Of a DNA stretch of 7,139 nt, positions 1 to 6,072 are shown piece by piece. The notes under the pieces are model-generated. The model saw only the letters and a list, made by a program, of their open reading frames with translations. It had not been told where the DNA came from and did no database searches. The stretch is taken from positions 1 through 7,139 of the forward strand of contig JAEZSM010000192.1 in the NCBI GenBank assembly GCA_023421875.1. The letters run 5' to 3'. The translations under genes were made by a program, and so were the position numbers. Numbering within the stretch: position 1 is the stretch's first letter; each line of letters opens with the position of its first letter. The DNA comes from Spirochaetota bacterium (lineage in GTDB: Bacteria; Spirochaetota; Spirochaetia; Treponematales; Rectinemataceae).

Positions 1-333
1 GGGGTGGGCGGGGTATTCCTCTCTGCTGGAAGCACCGTATACCCCTGCCCTTCCGAAAAAAGCTTCATACTCCAGGAAATAGACTGGGACATGGGAGTTA
101 GGAAGCAGGGCGCTGAACACTTCGGTCCAGCGCTCCGAGTCGCCCATGGGTACGCCCATAGGTCCTTCCAGCGCCTTGAGTCCTTCCTTGGCTATGGAAT
201 AGTACCGGGGGATGAGAAGCCGCACATCGTGGCCGAGTCCGGAAAGGGCAACTGCCAGGGCGCTTACTGCGTCGCCCAGGCCGCCGGATTTGGCGAAGGG
301 GACAGCTTCGCTGCTGATCATCAAGATTTTCAC
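1..333 (-). CDS. glgA: Glycogen synthase (ADP-glucose type, GT5), N-terminal part
   Basis: This is the amino-terminal 111 codons of a glycogen synthase, which transfers glucose from ADP-glucose to the end of an alpha-1,4-glucan in the cytoplasm. The translation begins VKILMISSEAVPFAKSGGLG. The K-S-G-G-L-G-D motif (residues 15-21) is the ADP-glucose binding loop of the family, and its lysine falls at residue 15, the same position as in E. coli GlgA as I recall it. That numbering supports the GTG start at 333. Further family features are G-H-D-V-R-L-L-I-P-R-Y-Y (residues 34-45) and a V-P-V-Y-F-L-E strand (82-88). The frame stays open upstream to an ATG at 453-451, but the 40 extra residues do not look like the family and that ATG has no Shine-Dalgarno. 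No clear Shine-Dalgarno precedes the GTG either. The gene is divergent from the lipoprotein gene and is cut by the window edge; a full protein would be about 480 residues. The family call is firm; the exact start is fairly sure. Confidence 0.93.
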   Translation of the reverse strand, partial: MKILMISSEAVPFAKSGGLGDAVSALAVALSGLGHDVRLLIPRYYSIAKEGLKALEGPMGVPMGDSERWTEVFSALLPNSHVPVYFLEYEAFFGRAGVYGASSREEYPAHP

Positions 334-339
334 ACCACA

Positions 340-368
340 AGTATACAAGCCATAGACCTTAGCCGCAA
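340..368 (-). promoter_or_regulatory. Possible sigma70-type promoter of glgA
   Basis: On the minus strand TTGCGG (368-363) and TATACT (345-340) are separated by exactly 17 bases. The -10 matches the consensus at five of six positions; the -35 keeps only TTG. Transcription would begin around 333-334, right at the glgA GTG codon, implying a leaderless or nearly leaderless message. This is inference from hexamer matching and could be chance. Confidence 0.3.
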
Positions 369-436
369 TGAGGATAAAGACAGAGAAATGCCCTTGGGAT
401 TTGAAGCGCCAGCCCCGTTTTGGGACGAGGATGCAT

Positions 437-443
437 GGGAGGA
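437..443 (+). promoter_or_regulatory. Ribosome binding site that sets the lipoprotein start
   Basis: GGGAGGA lies eight bases before the ATG at 452. It decides the start among several in-frame ATGs: the one at 443 would overlap the site, and those further upstream would place 28 or fewer hydrophilic residues before an otherwise perfect lipoprotein signal peptide. Confidence 0.8.
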
Positions 444-451
444 TGCTAACC

Positions 452-2689
452 ATGCTAAAAAAGGGCTTATTATTTTTTGCTCTCGTCGTGGCGCTTACGC
501 TGCTCGCATCTTGCTCGGGCATGCAGCGGGGCAGAATGGGCAGGCTTAACGCCACCGTCCGGTTCGAAACTGGACTGGAGCGCACAGGGAGCAAGGCGAT
601 CCCCACGCTGGGCGAGGCCTCGCTCATACTTCCCGGCGGTGATTGGACGCCGCTTAAATTCCTGCTTACAGGCAGCGGTCCCAATGGAGCCAGCTTCAGC
701 TCAGAGGCACAGAACGGTGTTTTCACTCAGGAGTGCGCGTCGGGTGAGTGGGTACTGGAGGCCGTGGTGATTTCTCTCGAAAACAAGGAATTAGCCCGCG
801 GCGGATGTACGAGCATCCTCCTGCCGGGCAAAACCATCGATGCGGAAATAGTGCTTTATCCAATCGAAGGGACTGGGTCTTTAACAGTGGATCTGGATAA
901 AAACATCGAAATGCCTGCAGGGGCACGGCTCGTGGGCAGCTTGCGCTTCAAGGGCCTGCCAGGCAGGCCGAGTCCAGCCGAACCCCTCAGCTTTCCTATC
1001 GATCTGCCTGCATCGGAGAACCAACTGAGCTTCGCCGAACTTGGAGCCGGGTACTATCTCTTAAGCCTCGAACTAAAGAATTCCGATGGCTTCGTATCCG
1101 GCGGCTGCGCCGCCATCGCCCTGGTCCTGGCCGGTTACAGCAGCAGCGGCACCTGCGATATCGAGATGGGGAAGCCCGTGGCCGACATAGCGCTGGAGCT
1201 CTATCCCACCGAACCCTTGGATCAGGCGCTGCTGTCGGTAAAGCACAGCGTTCCAAAAGGAATTTCGGCGCTGCCCCTTGCTGTATCCAGGGTTATACCA
1301 GGGCTTGGAGAAAGCATCACGCGAACATGGTTCCGGAACGGGAGCGAAGCAGGCAACGCTGTCCAGATCCTCAACGGGCCGGCATTGCTTCCGCCCAACT
1401 GCTTTCTCTATCCCTCGGCCGGCGCCGGGCAGGAAGCGAGCACGAGCCAGATCGATTTTATCGAAGAAGCGCTGTCCAGCCATCGATTCGGCATTTCTTC
1501 CCTGCACCTGGACTCCTGCAATCCAGTTGGCGGCCCTTCTTGGAAAGCTCTGGCGGTATACGACTACCGCGCGGCGACAGGCCCCTCACTCTGTCTAGGG
1601 GGCGCAGAAAACATCGGCAGCGGCACCCTGTTTGAAGCGAGCTGCGCAGCCGCTTCGGAAAGCGGACTGGTTGTCGTTTCAAATTTCGATGCGGAAACAT
1701 ATCTCCACGCGTTTCTAGCAACGTATGGCGCTGGTCTGGACAGCACTGGCTCGCCGGGAATCGAAGCCGTCCCCGCATCGGCATCCTGGCTCAGGCTCTG
1801 GCGGAGCAGGATCAAGGCAGGTGACTACAAATCGGCTAAAAGGCTGGCGGTATCTCAGGACGGCAGGTATATCGCCGCAGCAGCAAACAGCAGCGCACAA
1901 TGGATCTGGCTTTGCAGTTTGGATGAAGCGGGAAAGATCCTGTCGACATCCTATCTCACAGGAACAGACTGCGAGGGTCTAAAGGACTTTAAGTACGTAA
2001 AAGCGCTCTGCTTTTCTCCCTCGGGGGACAGGCTCTATGCAGCCTGCTCATCAGTGAACAATGATAGGGTTTATGCCTTCAATACCGGCGGCGGCACTCT
2101 GGAGTTCCTGCATTCCGCGGATTTAAATCCTGCTGCAGTTGAAGGCTTTACACTTTCGGATATGATTGTCACAGCCCCAGGACTGCTTGCGGTGAGTGCC
2201 CCGGAAAGTTCGAAGATCTTCATTCTCCAGGACGGATCCAATCTCGAAACGCTCTATTATCTTGAAAACTCCCAAGCCAATAGGGGATTGATCGCTCCTA
2301 CCGCCCTGGCTGTCTCGGAGCAGGGAGATTCTTTCTACGCGCTCTGCGATGGAGACAGCGTAGCGCGCTTCTCAAGAGCCGAGCCCGCTTCGCCCTATGC
2401 CCAGGACAGCCTGGCTATACTGTCGCCCGACAGCGCAGGTGCGTCATTGCTTGCTGCGGGCAATACCGGCTTGGCATTGTCCGAGACAGTCATGGTAGGC
2501 GGCGGCGGCAGCCTGGAGTGTATTGAGATTGCCGGGGACGGAACCGTAATCGATTCGCAAATAATGCATCCCGAGGCAGGGGACCCGCTGGGGATGACGC
2601 AACCCTCTTCGATCTTGTTCTGCCGGGGAGTCTTTTTAGTCGCAGGGGGCGACAAGGGCAAAATAACTGTTTTTGGAAATGCCATGTAA
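452..2689 (+). CDS. Putative lipoprotein with duplicated N-terminal domain and C-terminal beta-propeller-like half
   Basis: A 745-residue predicted lipoprotein; I do not recognise a named family. The start at 452 gives an ideal type II signal peptide: KK at 3-4, a hydrophobic core at 5-18, and lipobox L-A-S-C with the acylated cysteine at 21, so the protein is probably anchored in a membrane facing the periplasm or outside. Residues 34-137 and 143-252 look like two copies of one beta-rich domain. Each opens with a strand (ATVRFE; SLTVDLD), carries a G-G-C at 117-119 and 217-219, and ends in L-Y-P (135-137; 250-252). Residues 258-450 are of unclear fold. From about 462 to the end come five or six repeats of the type L-A-V-S-x-D-G-R-Y-I-A-A, as in WD40/YVTN/lactonase-like propellers (for example 464-475, 518-530, 618-630, 720-732). 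No catalytic motif is visible. A role in binding or surface scaffolding is a guess. It is divergent from glgA and lies 71 bases before the acyl-CoA synthetase gene on the same strand, with no strong terminator between them. Confidence 0.85.
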   Translation: MLKKGLLFFALVVALTLLASCSGMQRGRMGRLNATVRFETGLERTGSKAIPTLGEASLILPGGDWTPLKFLLTGSGPNGASFSSEAQNGVFTQECASGEWVLEAVVISLENKELARGGCTSILLPGKTIDAEIVLYPIEGTGSLTVDLDKNIEMPAGARLVGSLRFKGLPGRPSPAEPLSFPIDLPASENQLSFAELGAGYYLLSLELKNSDGFVSGGCAAIALVLAGYSSSGTCDIEMGKPVADIALELYPTEPLDQALLSVKHSVPKGISALPLAVSRVIPGLGESITRTWFRNGSEAGNAVQILNGPALLPPNCFLYPSAGAGQEASTSQIDFIEEALSSHRFGISSLHLDSCNPVGGPSWKALAVYDYRAATGPSLCLGGAENIGSGTLFEASCAAASESGLVVVSNFDAETYLHAFLATYGAGLDSTGSPGIEAVPASASWLRLWRSRIKAGDYKSAKRLAVSQDGRYIAAAANSSAQWIWLCSLDEAGKILSTSYLTGTDCEGLKDFKYVKALCFSPSGDRLYAACSSVNNDRVYAFNTGGGTLEFLHSADLNPAAVEGFTLSDMIVTAPGLLAVSAPESSKIFILQDGSNLETLYYLENSQANRGLIAPTALAVSEQGDSFYALCDGDSVARFSRAEPASPYAQDSLAILSPDSAGASLLAAGNTGLALSETVMVGGGGSLECIEIAGDGTVIDSQIMHPEAGDPLGMTQPSSILFCRGVFLVAGGDKGKITVFGNAM

Positions 2690-2713
2690 CCCATGGCCCA
2701 TTCAGAGCTTACT

Positions 2714-2734
2714 AGGCATAGAAGCTATTAGCCT
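2714..2734 (+). other. Small imperfect inverted repeat between lipoprotein and ligase genes
   Basis: AGGCATAG (2714-2721) can pair with CTAT (2725-2728) and GCCT (2731-2734) around a three-base AAG loop, with a two-base TA bulge. There is no following T run, so it is a poor intrinsic terminator. It could be an operator, a message-processing site or chance. The rest of the 71-base gap shows no convincing promoter hexamers. Confidence 0.3.
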
Positions 2735-2750
2735 GTATTCTGCGGTAATC

Positions 2751-2756
2751 AGGAGG
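2751..2756 (+). promoter_or_regulatory. Strong Shine-Dalgarno of the acyl-CoA synthetase gene
   Basis: A full AGGAGG sits four bases before the ATG at 2761, a close but workable spacing. It fixes the start of the gene and suggests efficient translation. Confidence 0.8.
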
Positions 2757-2760
2757 AGCC

Positions 2761-4539
2761 ATGTACGCTCTGGATGAAATGACCTTGGTAGAGCTTGTCG
2801 AGAAAGGTGCTGAGCACTATCAAGACAGGCCTGCACTTAGCATGTTCGGGGGCGACGGCCTCAGCTATGCCCAATTGGATGAGAGCTCGGCAGCCTTTGC
2901 CCAAAAACTGCTCGGCCTAGGCGTGGAAGACGGAGACAAGGTAGCCCTGCTTGCGGAAAATTCTCCTTCCTGGGGCGTCGCCTACTTCGCGATTCTCCGG
3001 GCAGGAGCCGTGGCCGTGCCCATTCTGGTGGATTTCAATCCCGACCAGATCGCCAACATTTTAAAGCATTCCAGTGCAAAAGCTGTGATCTGCTCTGACA
3101 AACTCGAGCCGAAGCTCAAGCCCTCGCTCGGCAGTCTTGCGGTCATTGGAGTAGGCGATGGAAAGCTGAAGCATAAGGGGCCGGCACAGGAAAGGGCTTC
3201 GGACAAGACGAAGGAAAAGACAGCTGACAAGACCGGGGCTTCAAAAAAAACCCATCCCAGAACGCCGTTCAGGCCTGGAAAGGACGACCTGGCGATGATC
3301 ATCTACACCTCGGGCACGACAGGCAGCTCCAAGGGTGTTATGCTGAGTCACCGAAATATCCTATCCAATGCCGTCGGCTGCCGCTCGATCATCATCCTTC
3401 ACCGCACCGACCGGGTGCTTTCCATCCTTCCCCTGGCCCACGCGTACGAATTCACTATCGGTTTTATCATCCCACTTCTGGCGGGCTCCCATATCCATTA
3501 TCTGGACAGACCGCCCTCGGCCACGGTGCTGCTCCCTGCCCTAAAGGCGATCAGACCGACGATCATGCTTTCGGTCCCCCTGGTGATAGAAAAAATCTAC
3601 CGCTCAAGCATTAAGCCGACCCTAGAGGGAATGAAGCTGTACTCGAACAAATTTTTAAAGCCACTGTTAATCCGTTTTGCAGGCATCAAGCTCAAGAAAA
3701 CTTTTGGCGGAAAGATTCGGTTTTTCGGTGTCGGAGGAGCGCCCCTGGCTGCTGAGGTGGAGATCTTCCTGAAAAAGGCTAAATTCCCTTACGCCATCGG
3801 CTATGGCCTGACCGAATGCTCGCCGCTCCTCGCCGGCTGCTCTCCTAGCAAGACGTTCATCCGCTCCACAGGACCGGCGCTCAAAGGTGTGCAGTTGAGG
3901 ATAGCCGACCCTAATCCGACCACAGGCGAGGGAGAGATTCAGGCCAAGGGCGATAATATTTTCAAAGGCTACTACCTGGACGAAGAAAAAACCGCCGATA
4001 CCTTCACACCTGACGGCTGGTTTAAAACCGGCGACCTGGGCTTTATGGACAAGAAAAACCGCTTCTTCGTGCGGGGCCGGATTAAGACTATGATTTTGGG
4101 CGCCTCGGGAGAGAATATCTATCCGGAGGAGATAGAAGCTGTGCTGAATCAATCGCCCTATGTCGTGGAGTCTCTGGTGGTGGAAGGCGACACAGGTCTT
4201 ACGGCCTTTGTCTACCTGAAAAGCGAAGTGCTCGAAAATCTCGGGGCGCGGATACAGGATGGATTGGATGCCGCGGGCGAATTCTCGTCCAGGCTGGGAA
4301 CCGCCATCGCCAATGCCGAGAAGAGCATGGCCAGCAGCCTGGGACAGGCATTCGAGGGGGCCGAAAAAAAGGTATCCCAACTGCTCGAAGGGATTCGCAA
4401 GGAAACTAACTCGAAGCTTTCTTCATTCTCGAAGATCCACAGCATAAAGCTCCAAGACCAGCCCTTCGAAAAAACCCCCACCCAGAAGATCAAGCGCTTT
4501 CTCTATTCAAAGCAGGGTAAGGACGAAAAAAAGGACTAA
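2761..4539 (+). CDS. AMP-forming long-chain acyl-CoA synthetase (ANL superfamily)
   Basis: A 592-residue enzyme expected to activate a fatty acid with ATP to acyl-AMP and then to acyl-CoA, at the cytoplasmic face of the membrane. The adenylation core motifs appear in order: the P-loop YTSGTTGSSKGVMLSH (182-197), LPLAHAYE (223-230), GYGLTE (347-352), GWFKTGDLG (419-427), the hinge RGRIKTMI (438-445) followed by GENIYPEEIE (450-459), and near the C-terminus P-T-Q-K-I-K-R (573-579) with the probable catalytic lysine at 576. Two stretches look inserted relative to common family members: a Lys/Thr-rich segment at 138-172 just before the P-loop, and an Ala/Lys/Glu-rich helical stretch at about 500-550 within the mobile C-terminal domain. 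The chain preference is inferred from the overall pattern and the FEKTPTQKIKRFLY tail; other carboxylic acid substrates are possible. It may be cotranscribed with the lipoprotein gene. It ends before a strong hairpin terminator and converges on gcvPB. Confidence 0.92.
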   Translation: MYALDEMTLVELVEKGAEHYQDRPALSMFGGDGLSYAQLDESSAAFAQKLLGLGVEDGDKVALLAENSPSWGVAYFAILRAGAVAVPILVDFNPDQIANILKHSSAKAVICSDKLEPKLKPSLGSLAVIGVGDGKLKHKGPAQERASDKTKEKTADKTGASKKTHPRTPFRPGKDDLAMIIYTSGTTGSSKGVMLSHRNILSNAVGCRSIIILHRTDRVLSILPLAHAYEFTIGFIIPLLAGSHIHYLDRPPSATVLLPALKAIRPTIMLSVPLVIEKIYRSSIKPTLEGMKLYSNKFLKPLLIRFAGIKLKKTFGGKIRFFGVGGAPLAAEVEIFLKKAKFPYAIGYGLTECSPLLAGCSPSKTFIRSTGPALKGVQLRIADPNPTTGEGEIQAKGDNIFKGYYLDEEKTADTFTPDGWFKTGDLGFMDKKNRFFVRGRIKTMILGASGENIYPEEIEAVLNQSPYVVESLVVEGDTGLTAFVYLKSEVLENLGARIQDGLDAAGEFSSRLGTAIANAEKSMASSLGQAFEGAEKKVSQLLEGIRKETNSKLSSFSKIHSIKLQDQPFEKTPTQKIKRFLYSKQGKDEKKD

Positions 4540-4564
4540 GGCTACTGCTGCGGCAACTGCCACG

Positions 4565-4608
4565 AAAAAAAGAGGCTGTCCGTTCGAGCGGACAGCCTCT
4601 TTGCTTTT
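4565..4608. terminator. Bidirectional rho-independent terminator
   Basis: A perfect 14-bp stem, AAAGAGGCTGTCCG (4569-4582) with CGGACAGCCTCTTT (4589-4602), closes a six-base TTCGAG loop. On the plus strand it is followed by GCTTTT; on the minus strand the A tract at 4565-4571 reads as a T run. It lies 25 bases after the ligase stop and 30 bases after the gcvPB stop, so it can end both convergent transcripts. Confidence 0.92.
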
Positions 4609-4638
4609 AGCGAAAATGCCTTGGTAACGAAGGTGCCT

Positions 4639-6072
4639 CTATCCCCTGAAACAGAGCACCGGACTTCGCGCCGCCGCCACCTCGTCCAGCCGACCGACGG
4701 GGGTTGTCGTAGGCGCCTGGTGGAGCAGTTCAGGATTGGTCTTGGCCTCCGCCGCTATGGACAGCATTGCATCCACGAAGTCGTCCAGGGTTTTCTTGCT
4801 CTCGGTTTCGGTGGGCTCAATCATCAACGCCTCGGGTACTATCAGAGGGAAGTAGATAGTAGGTGGATGAAAGCCATAATCGATGAGGCGCTTGGCGATG
4901 TCCAGGGTACGGATTCCGGGGGCTATGTCGCCCATGGCAACGAATTCGTGCATGCAGGGCCTGGTGTATTTAAGCTTGTAGGTTTTCTCCAGCCTTGCAC
5001 GTAGATAGTTCGCGTTGAGCACCGAGTTTTCAGCGATGCGGCGCAGGCCTTCGGCCCCTTGCATCCTGACATAGCAATAAGCCCGCACCAGGACGCCGAA
5101 GTTGCCGTAGAATGCCTTCAATCTGCCAATGCTTTTCTCCGGCATGAAGAGCTCGTATTTGCCTGCCCTCTTTCGAGCGACAGGACCCGGCAAGAATGGC
5201 GCCAGCTCTTTAACCGCCGCCACCATGCCCGCGCCGGGACCTCCTCCCCCGTGGGGTGTGGAGAAGGTTTTGTGCAGATTGAAATGCATAACGTCGATGC
5301 CGCTCTTGCCGGGCTGGAAGACCCCGGTGAGGGCGTTCATGTTGGCCCCGTCTCCGTACACCAATCCGCCAGCCTCGTGCACCATGGCGGCAATCTTCGT
5401 GATATTCCGCTCGAAGAGTCCAAGGGTGTTGGGGTTGGTGATCATGATACCGGCGACGCTGTCATCCAGGGCTGCCTCGAGGGCTTTAAGGTCGATATTG
5501 CCGTCCTTGCCCGAGGGTATAGTCTGGGTGGTAAATCCGGCCATGGTACAGGATGCGGGGTTTGTCCCGTGGGCAGAATCGGGGATGAGCATTTTTTTTC
5601 GCTGTCCCTGTCCCCGGGCCTTGAGGCAGTCCCGGATCATGAGAACGCCGGCCAGTTCGCCGTGAGCCCCCGCGGCCGGCTGGAGGGAAACTGCGGCAAA
5701 GCCGCCGATTTCGGCTAGTTCCTCCTGCAGTTTGCTGAGCAACTCAAGAGAGCCCTGTGTCTCAGAATCCCCAGCCAAGGGATGGCTGTTCTTCCATCCC
5801 GGCTCGGCGGCGGCCGCTTCGTTGGCCTTGGGGTTGTACTTCATAGTGCAGGACCCCAGGGGATAGAAATGGGTATCGATGGAGTAGTTTTTCTGCGAGA
5901 GCCGTGTAAAGTGTCTCACCACCGTGAGCTCGTCCAGTTCGGGCAGGTCTAGGCCGGGACGGGCAAGTTCCTTTGGCAGCACAGCGGCAGGGACATCGGA
6001 GACCGGCAGCGAACAGCCTACCAGGCCAGGACGCGACAGCTCAAATACAAGGGGTTCCGGGCTCAAATTCAT
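4639..6072 (-). CDS. gcvPB: Glycine dehydrogenase (decarboxylating) subunit 2, P-protein
   Basis: A complete 477-residue subunit of the split P-protein. With GcvPA it decarboxylates glycine through PLP and passes the aminomethyl group to the lipoyl arm of GcvH in the cytoplasm. The PLP-binding lysine is K268 within H-K-T-F-S-T-P-H-G-G-G-G-P-G (267-280). Other family blocks are DTHFYPLGSCTMKYNPK (66-82), SAHGTNPASCTMAGF (166-180), DGANMNAL (241-248) and the C-terminal T-P-V-G-R-L-D-E-V-A-A-A-R (457-469). The length is usual for the bacterial two-gene form. The ATG at 6072 overlaps the gcvPA stop as ATGA, indicating translational coupling. No truncation or missing key residue is seen. The gene ends at the shared terminator. 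Confidence 0.97.
   Translation of the reverse strand: MNLSPEPLVFELSRPGLVGCSLPVSDVPAAVLPKELARPGLDLPELDELTVVRHFTRLSQKNYSIDTHFYPLGSCTMKYNPKANEAAAAEPGWKNSHPLAGDSETQGSLELLSKLQEELAEIGGFAAVSLQPAAGAHGELAGVLMIRDCLKARGQGQRKKMLIPDSAHGTNPASCTMAGFTTQTIPSGKDGNIDLKALEAALDDSVAGIMITNPNTLGLFERNITKIAAMVHEAGGLVYGDGANMNALTGVFQPGKSGIDVMHFNLHKTFSTPHGGGGPGAGMVAAVKELAPFLPGPVARKRAGKYELFMPEKSIGRLKAFYGNFGVLVRAYCYVRMQGAEGLRRIAENSVLNANYLRARLEKTYKLKYTRPCMHEFVAMGDIAPGIRTLDIAKRLIDYGFHPPTIYFPLIVPEALMIEPTETESKKTLDDFVDAMLSIAAEAKTNPELLHQAPTTTPVGRLDEVAAARSPVLCFRG

Noticed and set aside
368..451. A 28-codon upstream extension of the lipoprotein gene.
   Set aside because: It would put charged residues ahead of a perfect lipoprotein signal peptide, and the Shine-Dalgarno at 437-443 serves the ATG at 452.
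4..549. Plus-strand open frame of 181 codons over the glgA start and the lipoprotein signal peptide.
   Set aside because: It is antisense to a clear GlgA N-terminus and out of frame with the lipoprotein, with no recognisable domain or good ribosome binding site.
3667..4380. Minus-strand open frame of 237 codons antisense to the acyl-CoA synthetase gene.
   Set aside because: The plus-strand frame holds all ANL motifs; the antisense product shows no recognisable motif or ribosome binding site.
5059..5718. Long plus-strand open frames (up to 219 codons) antisense to gcvPB.
   Set aside because: They mirror the codon bias of gcvPB in high-GC sequence and show no domain features; gcvPB is unmistakable.
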